Positions 1-7,270 of a stretch of 11,339 nucleotides of DNA are shown here, piece by piece; the first letter of the stretch is position 1, and the number at the start of each line of letters is the position of its first letter. Location: NCBI GenBank assembly GCA_900551555.1, contig URWC01000049.1, positions 1 through 11,339 on the forward strand, written 5' to 3'. The position numbers and the translations under genes are program-made. The DNA comes from an uncultured Collinsella sp. Lineage in GTDB: Bacteria > Actinomycetota > Coriobacteriia > Coriobacteriales > Coriobacteriaceae. The notes beneath the pieces were generated by a model that did no database searches, was not told the DNA's origin, and was given only the letters and a program-made list of their open reading frames with translations.

Positions 1-322
<322 letters not shown>

Positions 323-463
323 ACCGCACCTCGCGGCCCGCGGGACTGAGCGCTCCATGCGCGGTCCGGGCACGAGGATGCCCCCGAGTCATCTCCCCTA
401 TGCGCCATGCGGCCCCCAGGGCACGTGAGAGACACCGGACACCGTAACGGTGGGCGCCGCCCA

Positions 464-583
464 CCGGTCAGCGGCCAGAGCATGGGGGGCACGCCCGGTC
501 CCGTTCCGAACCCGGAAGCTAAGCCCCATCGCGCCGAGAGTACTGCGGGGTCAGCCCGTGGGAGGCCAGGGCGCCGCTGACCG
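464..583 (+). rRNA. rrf: 5S ribosomal RNA
   Basis: The conserved 5S core is present: CCCGTTCCGAACCCGGAAG at 499-517, then GCGCCGAGAGTACTGC at 531-546 and the 3' GGGAGGCCAGGGCGCC block. The two ends form helix I: 461-475 is perfectly complementary to 573-587 (15 bp). This is longer than the mature helix, so the outer pairs probably belong to the precursor stalk removed during maturation. The ends given are by analogy to a mature molecule of about 120 nt and may be off by one to three bases. It is co-transcribed with the 23S gene upstream; no tRNA follows before the terminator. Confidence 0.95.
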
Positions 584-616
584 GTGGACGGCACCGAGCC
601 GTACGCTTGAACTGAG

Positions 617-648
617 AAGGGGGAGGCCTCGCGGCCTCCCCCTTTTTT
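617..648 (+). terminator. rrn operon intrinsic terminator
   Basis: A perfect 12-bp stem (617-628 with 633-644), GC-rich at its core, has a TCGC tetraloop and runs into six T (643-648). It lies about 30 bases after the 5S gene and closes the rRNA operon. Confidence 0.93.
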
Positions 649-712
649 GCGTTTATGGGGCGTAAATGACTCTATTACACCAGACGATCTTATCGTTTTT
701 GGTATTGAGCCT

Positions 713-1180
713 TTATTTTAAGAAGATAAATCGAATAACAAGGGCAACTGCTATGGCCACAATGATCAAAAGCAGGATTGTCAGTCGATGCTGCTTGCGT
801 CGTTTACTTGATGAAACGAAGATTGATTTTCCCTGTTTTGGCGTTTCGAGATAGCGAGCCGAATGCGTCAAGGTTTGCTTTGGTCGAGGACCTCTTTGTT
901 GATGAGTGGCGGATGCTTTCATCGGCTCATCACTAGCTGCGCTGTTTTTAGATAATGGTGCGTCTTTCAGATATACAGGGTCTCCCGAGGCGACGCCCAT
1001 ATGTTTACGCCCCGTTTGGGCATCCTCGAGTGTTTGATATCGATTTCTCGTCACATACTCGGGCTCCGGATCATTAATGGGCTCTTGCGAGATGTGGGGA
1101 CGATGGAACCGTGGCGGCTGCGTGGAAGTATCTTCCCCCTGCGTCGGCATAAACATTTTGTTCTGGTTTTGGTCGTCCAT
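713..1180 (-). CDS. Hypothetical C-terminally anchored membrane protein
   Basis: I do not recognise a family. The 155-aa product has a long polar N-terminal part (1-126) rich in Pro, Ser, Gln and charged residues with no obvious fold. A basic cluster KRRKQHR follows at 126-132, then one hydrophobic segment at about 133-149, then RFIFLK at the extreme C terminus. This is a tail-anchored topology: by the positive-inside rule the bulk would be cytoplasmic. The ATG at 1180 is preceded on the minus strand by AAAGGG with only four bases of spacing, and by a TACAAT -10-like hexamer at 1225-1220. The DNA is visibly AT-richer than the genes around it. Support for a real gene is the leader signals plus a sensible membrane anchor placed last. 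It stands alone between the rrn terminator and the divergent hsp20 gene. Confidence 0.72.
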   Translation of the reverse strand: MDDQNQNKMFMPTQGEDTSTQPPRFHRPHISQEPINDPEPEYVTRNRYQTLEDAQTGRKHMGVASGDPVYLKDAPLSKNSAASDEPMKASATHQQRGPRPKQTLTHSARYLETPKQGKSIFVSSSKRRKQHRLTILLLIIVAIAVALVIRFIFLK

Positions 1181-1219
1181 GATGCCCTTTAGCTCGTTAC
1201 CAACAACGTGTACGCGCTC

Positions 1220-1225
1220 ATTGTA
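1220..1225 (-). promoter_or_regulatory. Putative -10 box for the 713-1180 gene
   Basis: TACAAT on the minus strand, about 40 bases before the start codon. No good -35 hexamer is seen at 16-18 bases spacing, so the call rests on the -10 alone and on its recurrence before other genes in the window. Confidence 0.45.
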
Positions 1226-1245
1226 AGCCCCTTGTTATTTGTAGC

Positions 1246-1273
1246 TGGGGACATACTCGGTATTTAAGCTCTG
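1246..1273. repeat. Possible decayed copy of the 7271-7332 palindrome
   Basis: TGGGGACATACT (1246-1257) matches 11 of 12 bases of the left arm of the large palindrome at 7271-7332. ATTTAAGCTCTG (1262-1273) resembles its right arm ATTTAAGTCTG with one inserted base. The arms are in the same order and close together. A relic of the same element is an inference; a chance match cannot be excluded. Confidence 0.3.
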
Positions 1274-1301
1274 GTTCAAAGAACCTTAACCTTCCTAAAA
1301 C

Positions 1302-1320
1302 CTAAGTCATACGCACTTAG
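1302..1320. promoter_or_regulatory. Inverted repeat upstream of hsp20, HspR-operator-like
   Basis: CTAAGT-N7-ACTTAG is a perfect 6-bp inverted repeat with a 7-base spacer. Known actinobacterial HspR operators (HAIR) are CTTGAGT-N7-ACTCAAG. The spacing and the inner AGT...ACT are identical, but only 9 of 14 half-site bases agree. A second short inverted repeat, GGTTC-AAA-GAACC, is at 1273-1285. Either may be an operator for the heat shock gene or for the divergent gene. Confidence 0.3.
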
Positions 1321-1405
1321 ATATGCTTATAGTACTGGACTCAAAAAACTTTATAGTCGATGTATATATGAGCACTGGGTGGGCATATATAAGAGCGTCA
1401 AAAGA

Positions 1406-1451
1406 AGTCCCAGTCACCTGGAAGATGACTCGGCAGTCCTATAAAGGAGTG
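1406..1451 (+). promoter_or_regulatory. hsp20 leader hairpins, candidate RNA thermometer
   Basis: The Shine-Dalgarno region of hsp20 (AAAGGAG, 1443-1449) can fold back on itself. CAGTCCT (1434-1440) pairs with AGGAGTG (1445-1451) around an ATAA loop, with a single G-G mismatch. Just upstream, CCAG (1410-1413) pairs with CTGG (1418-1421), and AGTC/GACT (1406-1409 with 1427-1430) can extend that stem past a bulge. In addition, CTTTATAG (1349-1356) is fully complementary to CTATAAAG (1439-1446). ROSE-type thermometers in front of small heat shock genes also hide the ribosome site in a weak helix containing a G-G pair. That function here is inferred. The promoter was not located with confidence; TATATA at 1386-1391 is one candidate -10. 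Confidence 0.4.
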
Positions 1452-1457
1452 GTAAAC

Positions 1458-1889
1458 ATGGCAAGCATGGTTCCTTATCGTTCGGTTTTTGGCGTTCGTC
1501 CCTCTGCAAGCTCGCTGTTCGATCTGTTTGATGATATGAGCGACCTAGCGAACAGCTCGATTGCCTCTAAGGCGTTCCCCGTTGACGTTGAGGATAAGGG
1601 CGATGGCTATGAGGTCAAGGCTTATCTGACCGGCGTCGCCAAGGACGATATCGATGTCGAGCTTAACGAGGGCCGTCTGTCCATTAGCGTGAATGTCGAG
1701 GAAGACGAGGAGAACGAGGGCAAGAACTTTCTGCAGAAGGAGTTCAGCTCGTACAGCGCGACGCGTGGCGTGTATCTTAAGGACGCTTCGAGCGAGGGCC
1801 TCTCGGCTAAGTACGCTGACGGCATCCTGACCGTTACGGTTCCCAAGATCGTCGAGAAGAAGAACGTTACGAAGATCTCCATCGAATAA
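1458..1889 (+). CDS. Small heat shock protein, HSP20/alpha-crystallin family
   Basis: An ATP-independent holdase chaperone in the cytoplasm that binds unfolding clients and forms oligomers (family knowledge). The 143-aa product has a short N-terminal arm with a Phe-rich FDLFDDM segment (21-27). An alpha-crystallin domain follows from about 40 to 130, including the GxLxVxVPK-type motif DGILTVTVPK at 121-130. The C-terminal extension carries the IXI oligomerisation motif (ISI, 140-142). I start it at the ATG at 1458 because AAAGGAG at 1443-1449 is ideally spaced. The frame is open further upstream to 1323, but that part does not resemble the family. The gene is alone, with a long structured leader and its own terminator, fitting independent stress regulation. 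Confidence 0.95.
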   Translation: MASMVPYRSVFGVRPSASSLFDLFDDMSDLANSSIASKAFPVDVEDKGDGYEVKAYLTGVAKDDIDVELNEGRLSISVNVEEDEENEGKNFLQKEFSSYSATRGVYLKDASSEGLSAKYADGILTVTVPKIVEKKNVTKISIE

Positions 1890-1917
1890 CTTCGTTGGTG
1901 TTCTTCGCTATTAAAAG

Positions 1918-1961
1918 ACAACAAAAGGGGCTGGGAAGCGATTCCCGGCCCCTTTTGTTGT
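1918..1961. terminator. Bidirectional terminator between hsp20 and the MBL gene
   Basis: A 20-bp stem (1918-1937 with 1942-1961, one G-T wobble) carries a GCGA loop of the GNRA type. T-rich sequence follows on the plus strand (TTGTTGTTT), and CTTTTAA follows on the minus strand. It lies between two convergent genes, so it can serve both. Confidence 0.9.
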
Positions 1962-1971
1962 TTAGGACAGT

Positions 1972-2781
1972 CTATTGAATGGTTGCCGGTTGATACTGAC
2001 TCGCAGGGCGTATCGAGAGTTTTCGCGATCCTTGGAGAAGGGTTGCGGAGCTGCCGACCTCGTCATCCAGGGTTGCGGCCAGAGCATTGGCATAGCTTTT
2101 GACGGTAAGGCTCGGACGATTGTTATCTTGGCTGATATGCATGGCAATGAGCTGTTCGGTGCGATCGGTAACAAGTTCGCGCGCGGCTTCGGCGGCTTGG
2201 CCATTGGAGAGGTGTCCCCTTTCAGACAGGATGCGCTCCTGAAGAAAGCGGGGATATTCTCCCTCGCGCAGCATGGTCACATCGTGGTTGCTTTCGAGTG
2301 CGAGGACTCGACAATCTTTGAGGGTGTTCATGGCTTGGCTCGATAGCTCTCCGGTGTCGGTGGCAAAGCCGATGGAATCATCGAGGGTGTCGAATCGATA
2401 GCCGACTGGATTGATGACATCGTGTGACGTTGAGTAGGTTTGCACGTGGATGCCGGCAATGGATAGGGTGTCACCGGGATCGAATTCCTCGACAGGCAGA
2501 TGCGAAAGATTTTCTTTGCTCGAAAGAGTGCCCCTGCTGGCAAAGAGGGGGCCGTGCCAGTGCTTGCACCAGACATCGAGGCCCTTGATGTGATTGCTAT
2601 GCTCATGAGTAATGAGAAGAGCCGAGACGTTGTCTGCCGAGAGCCTCAGTTCTGCCATGCGCTTTAATGTCTCGCGGGGAGACAGTCCGTCATCGACCAT
2701 AATGAGCCCCTGCGGGCCCTCGATGAGTGCGCAGTTGCCTTTAGAGCCACTGCCGAGGATATGAAGGTGCAGGCAAGACAT
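1972..2781 (-). CDS. MBL-fold metallohydrolase, YycJ/WalJ family
   Basis: This 269-aa cytoplasmic protein has the metallo-beta-lactamase fold. In order: the N-terminal GSGSKGN motif (10-16), VDDGLS (29-34), the metal motif THEHSNH (58-64), STSHDV with H120, the TDTG motif with D142, the ESNHD motif typical of YycJ, HLSN, and a late histidine in AMHIS. Relatives are small MBL hydrolases with exonuclease activity reported for some and a genetic link to WalKR signalling in Firmicutes; the substrate here cannot be told. One oddity is that residue 63 is Asn (codon at 2595-2593, AAT) where the family motif HxHxDH has Asp, a second-metal ligand. No walK or walR gene is adjacent. The start at 2781 has only a weak ribosome site. 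The gene is divergent from tilS with a 48-base gap. Confidence 0.9.
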   Translation of the reverse strand: MSCLHLHILGSGSKGNCALIEGPQGLIMVDDGLSPRETLKRMAELRLSADNVSALLITHEHSNHIKGLDVWCKHWHGPLFASRGTLSSKENLSHLPVEEFDPGDTLSIAGIHVQTYSTSHDVINPVGYRFDTLDDSIGFATDTGELSSQAMNTLKDCRVLALESNHDVTMLREGEYPRFLQERILSERGHLSNGQAAEAARELVTDRTEQLIAMHISQDNNRPSLTVKSYANALAATLDDEVGSSATLLQGSRKLSIRPASQYQPATIQ

Positions 2782-2795
2782 AAGATTCCAAAGGA

Positions 2796-2801
2796 TACAA
2801 T
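2796..2801 (+). promoter_or_regulatory. Putative -10 box for tilS
   Basis: TACAAT lies 28 bases before the tilS start, inside the 48-base divergent gap. A -35 hexamer is not evident; at 17 bases spacing the sequence is GCAAGA. The tilS ribosome site AAAGGAGG at 2816-2823 lies within the predicted short leader. Confidence 0.5.
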
Positions 2802-2829
2802 GGGTGCGGACGAATAAAGGAGGAAGCGA

Positions 2830-4368
2830 ATGCCAACGGTATCACAGCATTACGGACACCATGCCGTGCCTGGGGCAGTCGATGAGACCCGGACGAGGCA
2901 GCAGGCAGCTCCTGTCGTGCTCATGGTATCAGGCGGCGCGGACTCGACGGCACTGCTTCTTATGGCGTGCACATCAAAGCTGGATATCCAAGACGGACGC
3001 GGTGTTGCCCCCATTGCTCGCGAGCGCCTGCATGTGCTGCATGTAAACCATCATCTGCGCGGCAAGGCGTCCGATGGCGACGAGGCCTTTGTGCGTGAGC
3101 TCTGCGCGCAATATGGTTTACCGCTGTGTGTGGAGCACGCTTATTTTGATGGGGGGTCGGGCAATATTGAGGCCGCGGCCCGCGAGGTGCGCTATGCCGC
3201 GGCGCGGAGGTATGTTCGCGAACTCTGCGCCCAGACGGGGGCGCCGCGAACGGCGGCTCGTATCTGCACCGCGCACACGTCTTCGGATCGCGCGGAAACG
3301 TTTTTGATGAACGCGATTAAGGGTTCGGGGCCCGCTGGTCTATCGAGCATTCCTCGCCGGAGGAATATCGTGGTGCGTCCCTTGCTCGACCTAACTCATG
3401 GCGAGCTTGTGGGCTATCTACAGGTACATGGTCAGCCGTGGCGTGAAGACGAGAGCAATGAGGATATCTCGTATCTGCGAAACTACGTGCGCCATCGGGT
3501 AATGCCAGTGGTGGCACAGCGTAATGCGAGCGTGTGCAAGACGATTGGCGCCGCCTGTGAGATCTTGGGTGACGAAGACGCGTTTCTATCCCAGCTGTCG
3601 GCGCAGGCGTTTCGAAGCTGCCTGCGCAAGGAGGCGGCGGGCGCGCTAGTGCTCGATGCCAGACGCCTTGCTGCGGCCGAGGTGGTAATCGCGCGGCGCA
3701 TCGTGCGACTGGCGATTAAGCGCATCGATCCGGACGCTCGTCCAGAGATGCGACATGTGGAGCGAGTCCTTTCCTGCGTTGCCGAGGGCGCCGGCTCGGT
3801 CGCGCTTCCGGCGGGGATTGACGCACGCATTGAGTTTGGCATGCTGGCGTTTAAGGCGCCGGCGGCTCGCGAGGGCCTGGTCGCGGACTGGGTTACCGTA
3901 CCCGGTCGTTTGCCGTTGGGCGGGGGACGTATGCTGGTCACAGAACCGATGGCCGTTGAGCCGGGATGCGATATCGTGCGTCGCGCCCGTGAGCTTGCGG
4001 CTGCCGGGGAAGTGACAGCTTTGGTAGACGCGGCTGCCCTGGGTTTTGCCGACAGCGATAGTGAGCGGATCCTGGCGGGCTCGCGTGGCAAGATCCCTGT
4101 CGAGGCGCGATTGGCGCGCCTGTGGGTGGACGGTCCCGCACCGGGAGACGTGATGTGCCCGTTAGGGATGAGTGGCCGAAGCAAGAAAGTATCCGACTTG
4201 CTAGGCGAGGCTCGCATTCCCGTTTCCGAGCGCGCCGGCGTGCCCATGGTGAGGACGGCGCCGGGAGGTGCCGTGGTGTGGGTCGCCGGAGTTCGCGCGG
4301 ACGAGCGTTTTAAGTGCACGGCCGCAACGCGCGTGGCATATCTGCTTCGTGTGGTCGATGCGGAATAG
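2830..4368 (+). CDS. tilS: tRNA(Ile)-lysidine synthetase
   Basis: TilS ligates lysine to C34 of the CAU anticodon of a minor tRNA-Ile, using ATP, so that it reads AUA and accepts isoleucine. The 512-aa product has the PP-loop SGGADS at 34-39, HVNHHLRG at 71-78, a TAHTSSDRAET segment near 147-157 (a variant of the usual AHhxDDqxET), GSGPAGL near 165-171, and DESNEDISYLRNYVRHR ending at 213. A conserved C-terminal TilS domain includes KKVSDLLGEARIP (from about 452) and WVAGVRADERF. It is somewhat longer than well-studied homologues of about 430-470 aa, partly from a polar 28-residue leader before the PP-loop. The start is supported by AAAGGAGG six bases upstream. The order tilS-hpt-ftsH is widely conserved in Gram-positive bacteria, which strengthens the call. 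Confidence 0.97.
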   Translation: MPTVSQHYGHHAVPGAVDETRTRQQAAPVVLMVSGGADSTALLLMACTSKLDIQDGRGVAPIARERLHVLHVNHHLRGKASDGDEAFVRELCAQYGLPLCVEHAYFDGGSGNIEAAAREVRYAAARRYVRELCAQTGAPRTAARICTAHTSSDRAETFLMNAIKGSGPAGLSSIPRRRNIVVRPLLDLTHGELVGYLQVHGQPWREDESNEDISYLRNYVRHRVMPVVAQRNASVCKTIGAACEILGDEDAFLSQLSAQAFRSCLRKEAAGALVLDARRLAAAEVVIARRIVRLAIKRIDPDARPEMRHVERVLSCVAEGAGSVALPAGIDARIEFGMLAFKAPAAREGLVADWVTVPGRLPLGGGRMLVTEPMAVEPGCDIVRRARELAAAGEVTALVDAAALGFADSDSERILAGSRGKIPVEARLARLWVDGPAPGDVMCPLGMSGRSKKVSDLLGEARIPVSERAGVPMVRTAPGGAVVWVAGVRADERFKCTAATRVAYLLRVVDAE

Positions 4369-4407
4369 CGTCCTACGCCAGCTATTCTGTGCGGCGTTGA
4401 CGGTATT

Positions 4408-4428
4408 CCCGCGCTGATGGTGCGCGGG
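4408..4428 (+). promoter_or_regulatory. Hairpin in the tilS-hpt spacer
   Basis: CCCGCGC (4408-4414) pairs perfectly with GCGCGGG (4422-4428) around a 7-base loop. There is no T-run after it, so it is at best a weak or factor-assisted terminator of tilS; its role is unknown. Confidence 0.3.
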
Positions 4429-4450
4429 CTGGAAAATATACCCCGTGCGC

Positions 4451-4459
4451 TGCTAGAAT
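4451..4459 (+). promoter_or_regulatory. Extended -10 promoter of hpt-ftsH
   Basis: TGCTAGAAT has the TGn extension followed by TAGAAT, five of six bases of the TATAAT consensus. It lies about 57 bases before the hpt start. No good -35 is present, which is usual for extended -10 promoters. It would let hpt and ftsH be transcribed independently of tilS. Confidence 0.55.
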
Positions 4460-4516
4460 GTGTAGTTCGCGTCCATACGGCGGTGTGTGGGCGATTAAGC
4501 ACAAGAAAGGGTTGTC

Positions 4517-5065
4517 ATGGCTTCTCAACATCCGGATATCGAGAAGGTTCTGTTTACGCAGGAGGATATCGACGGCATCGTTTCTCGCCTGGGCGAGGAG
4601 ATCACTCGCGACTACGCGGGTAAGGATCTGGTGCTGATCGCGGTTCTGCGCGGTGCCGTTGTCTTTATGGGCGACCTGATGCGCAAGATTGAGCTACCGA
4701 CCAACATCGATTTCATGGCTGTTTCGAGCTATGGCGACGGTGTGAAGTCTTCGGGCATCGTGCGTATCATTAAGGATCTGGATATCGACATCCGTGGTCG
4801 CGACGTGCTGATCGTCGAGGACATTCTGGACTCGGGCCTGACCCTCAAGTACCTGATGAAGAACCTCGAGAGCCGCAAGCCCGCTTCGCTGGAGGTCGCT
4901 GCCTTCCTGTGGAAGGACGTTGAGGACCGCACCTCGGCCATCACGCCCAAGTATGTTGGAACCCATTGCCCCGATGCCTTTGTGGTGGGCTACGGCCTCG
5001 ACTATGCCGAGCGCTATCGTAACCTTCCGTATCTGGGCATTTTGAAACCGGAGGTTTATTCGTAA
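4517..5065 (+). CDS. hpt: Hypoxanthine phosphoribosyltransferase
   Basis: This cytoplasmic purine-salvage enzyme converts hypoxanthine (and usually guanine) plus PRPP to IMP or GMP. The 182-aa length is typical. It shows LRGA at 44-47, the flexible-loop SSYGDG...SSG region at 70-79, the PRPP-binding motif VLIVEDILDSGLTL at 97-110 with the E101-D102 acidic pair and D105, and the purine-pocket segment VGYGLDYAERYRNLPYLG at 157-174. The start at 4517 has AAAGGG five bases upstream. ftsH begins one base after the stop codon, so the two are translationally close. In other Gram-positive bacteria this hpt sits in the same tilS-hpt-ftsH cluster, and in Bacillus and Listeria Hpt and TilS have been linked to ftsH expression (established knowledge, not visible here). 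Confidence 0.97.
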   Translation: MASQHPDIEKVLFTQEDIDGIVSRLGEEITRDYAGKDLVLIAVLRGAVVFMGDLMRKIELPTNIDFMAVSSYGDGVKSSGIVRIIKDLDIDIRGRDVLIVEDILDSGLTLKYLMKNLESRKPASLEVAAFLWKDVEDRTSAITPKYVGTHCPDAFVVGYGLDYAERYRNLPYLGILKPEVYS

Positions 5066-5066
5066 G

Positions 5067-7202
5067 ATGCCCGACGACCATAACGATAACAATTCCCAGA
5101 CTCCCCGGGAGCCTAAGATCCCGGGGATGCCCGGAGGCAAGAAGCCCACGCGTACGGGCTGGCTGTATTTTCTTTTGGCTTGCGCGCTTCTGGGCTATGC
5201 CTTCTTTAATAAGGGTTCCGGCTTTGCCAGCTCCAGCAATACCGTTAAGCTCGCGACGAGCGAGATGGTCAGCGCCATCAAGCAGGATTGCGTCGAAGAT
5301 CTGACCTATACGGTTCAAGACGGAAGCGTGACGGGTCATTACTGGAAGACAAAAAAGGACAAGGGCGATACGAGCGAGCTCAAGAGCTTCTCTTCGACCT
5401 ATGTCGGCTCCGATTCGCTTGCCGAGCTCATGGCGGAGCACCCCGATACCAAGTACATCGTCAACACCAACGATCCCGATTTTTGGGGCGACTTGGCGAT
5501 GAGTGTGCTTCCGACGATCGCCCTTATCGCCATCATGTTCTACTTTATGCGCCAGATGATGGGCGCCAACAACAGGAACATGCAGTTTGGCAAGACCAAC
5601 GCCAAGACCAACGAGGCCACACGCCCCAACGTCAAGTTTGAAGACGTTGCCGGAGTGGACGAGGCAGTCGAGGAGCTCGAGGAGATCCGTGACTTTTTGA
5701 GCGATCCGGATCGCTATCGCAAGCTGGGCGCCAAGATCCCGCGTGGCGTGTTGCTGGTTGGCCCTCCGGGCACCGGTAAAACGCTGCTGGCCAAGGCCGT
5801 TGCCGGCGAGGCGGGCGTGCCGTTCTTTAGCATCTCGGGTTCCGACTTTGTCGAGATGTTCGTAGGTGTCGGCGCCAGCCGTGTGCGTGACCTCTTTAAG
5901 GAGGCCAAGTCCCAGGCCCCGTCGATCATCTTCATCGATGAGATCGATGCCGTGGGACGTCAGCGCGGAGCTGGCTTGGGCGGCGGTCACGACGAGCGCG
6001 AGCAGACGCTCAACCAGCTGCTGGTCGAGATGGACGGCTTTGAGGAAAGCGAGTCGGTCATCCTGATCGCCGCCACCAACCGCCCCGACATTCTGGATCC
6101 GGCGCTGCTGCGTCCCGGTCGTTTTGACCGTCAGGTTACGGTCGACCGTCCGGATGTGAAGGGCCGCGAGCAGATCTTGCGCGTGCATGCCGAGAACAAG
6201 CCGATGGACGAGGACGTTAAGTTTGAGAAGCTCGCCCAGATGACCGTTGGCTTCACTGGTGCCGATCTGGCAAATCTGCTCAACGAGTCTGCGCTGTTGG
6301 CTGCCCGCCGCCATCGTTCCGTGATCTCGATGGACGAGGTCGAGGAATCGATGGAGCGCGTGATTGCCGGACCGCAGCGCAAGGGTCGCGTGATGACCGA
6401 GGCCGAGCGCACCACGATTGCCTACCACGAGAGCGGTCACGCCCTGGTGGGTCACATCCTGGAGCACTCCGATCCGGTCCACAAGATCTCGATCGTCAGC
6501 CGCGGCCAGGCGCTGGGCTACACGCTGCAGCTTCCGCAGGAGGACCACTTCCTCAAGACCAAGAACGAGATGCTCGACGAGCTCGCCGTGTTCTTGGGCG
6601 GTCGCGTTGCCGAGGAGCTCATGTGCGATGACATCACGTCGGGCGCGAGCAACGATCTGGAGCGCGCAACCAAGATGGCGCGCGAGATGGTCACGCGCCT
6701 GGGCATGAGCGAGGAGCTGGGCACGCAAGTGTTTGGCGAGGCGCAACATCAGGTGTTCCTTGGTCGCGATTACGCCGATCACCAGGATTACTCCGAGGAG
6801 ACGGCGCGCCGCATCGATATCGAGGTCCAGCGCATTATGCGTGAGGCCCATCGTCGTGCGGTCGAGATTCTGGACGCCCGTCGCGATCAGCTCGATCTGA
6901 TGGCGAAGGTGCTGCTTGAGCGCGAGACCGTCGAGGGCGACGCCGTGAACGCCCTGCTCGACAACGAGTGGAATGCCTACCTTGAGCGCGAGGGCGATAT
7001 CCTGGCGGCCAAGGAGGAGCGCAATGCCAAGGCGGCCGGCATGCCGACCAAGAAGCGCGTGCCTCGAATGAGCGAGGAGGAGCTGGCGGCTGATGCCGCG
7101 GCCTTTGCGCAGGCGGCCATGCAGGAGGATGCCGAAGCCGCATCCGATGATGCTGACGATGACCATGCCGTCGTCGATGCCGACACCGACGCCGACAAAT
7201 AG
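5067..7202 (+). CDS. ftsH: ATP-dependent zinc metalloprotease FtsH
   Basis: This membrane-anchored AAA+ protease forms hexamers and degrades misassembled membrane proteins and regulatory proteins. The 711 aa contain a polar N-terminal tail, TM1 at about 31-47, an extracytoplasmic domain, TM2 at about 143-161, and a linker. The AAA module has Walker A GPPGTGKT at 232-239, Walker B IIFIDEID at 287-294 and the second region of homology TNRPDILDPALLRPGRFDR at 337-355. The M41 peptidase domain has HESGH at 454-458 and the third zinc ligand Asp in ASNDLERAT (D530). The last 25 or so residues are strongly acidic and probably disordered. The start follows the hpt stop by one base; GGAGG at 5050-5054 lies inside hpt with rather long (12-base) spacing, consistent with translational coupling. 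A strong terminator follows. Confidence 0.98.
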   Translation: MPDDHNDNNSQTPREPKIPGMPGGKKPTRTGWLYFLLACALLGYAFFNKGSGFASSSNTVKLATSEMVSAIKQDCVEDLTYTVQDGSVTGHYWKTKKDKGDTSELKSFSSTYVGSDSLAELMAEHPDTKYIVNTNDPDFWGDLAMSVLPTIALIAIMFYFMRQMMGANNRNMQFGKTNAKTNEATRPNVKFEDVAGVDEAVEELEEIRDFLSDPDRYRKLGAKIPRGVLLVGPPGTGKTLLAKAVAGEAGVPFFSISGSDFVEMFVGVGASRVRDLFKEAKSQAPSIIFIDEIDAVGRQRGAGLGGGHDEREQTLNQLLVEMDGFEESESVILIAATNRPDILDPALLRPGRFDRQVTVDRPDVKGREQILRVHAENKPMDEDVKFEKLAQMTVGFTGADLANLLNESALLAARRHRSVISMDEVEESMERVIAGPQRKGRVMTEAERTTIAYHESGHALVGHILEHSDPVHKISIVSRGQALGYTLQLPQEDHFLKTKNEMLDELAVFLGGRVAEELMCDDITSGASNDLERATKMAREMVTRLGMSEELGTQVFGEAQHQVFLGRDYADHQDYSEETARRIDIEVQRIMREAHRRAVEILDARRDQLDLMAKVLLERETVEGDAVNALLDNEWNAYLEREGDILAAKEERNAKAAGMPTKKRVPRMSEEELAADAAAFAQAAMQEDAEAASDDADDDHAVVDADTDADK

Positions 7203-7213
7203 TCTTTGTGGCG

Positions 7214-7247
7214 AAAGCCTCCGCGGGGAAACCTGCGGAGGCTTTTT
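7214..7247 (+). terminator. Intrinsic terminator after ftsH
   Basis: A perfect 11-bp stem (7214-7224 with 7235-7245) continues inward through one G-T and two G-C pairs to a GAAA tetraloop (7228-7231). It ends in a T-rich run TTTTTCTTTT from 7243. It lies 12 bases after the ftsH stop. Confidence 0.93.
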
Positions 7248-7270
7248 CTTTTGAGCGATATGGGGCCGTC

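Noticed and set aside
684..700. ACGAT-CTT-ATCGT followed by T5 as a terminator
   Set aside because: The stem is only five weak base pairs, points in the plus direction where no gene ends, and the rrn terminator already lies upstream.
1323..1457. In-frame N-terminal extension of the HSP20 protein
   Set aside because: The 45 extra codons do not resemble the family, no ribosome site precedes 1323, and a textbook one precedes 1458.
3483..4502. A 339-codon open frame opposite tilS
   Set aside because: Its Ser/Thr/Arg/Pro-rich product has no domain and it mirrors a clear TilS coding sequence.
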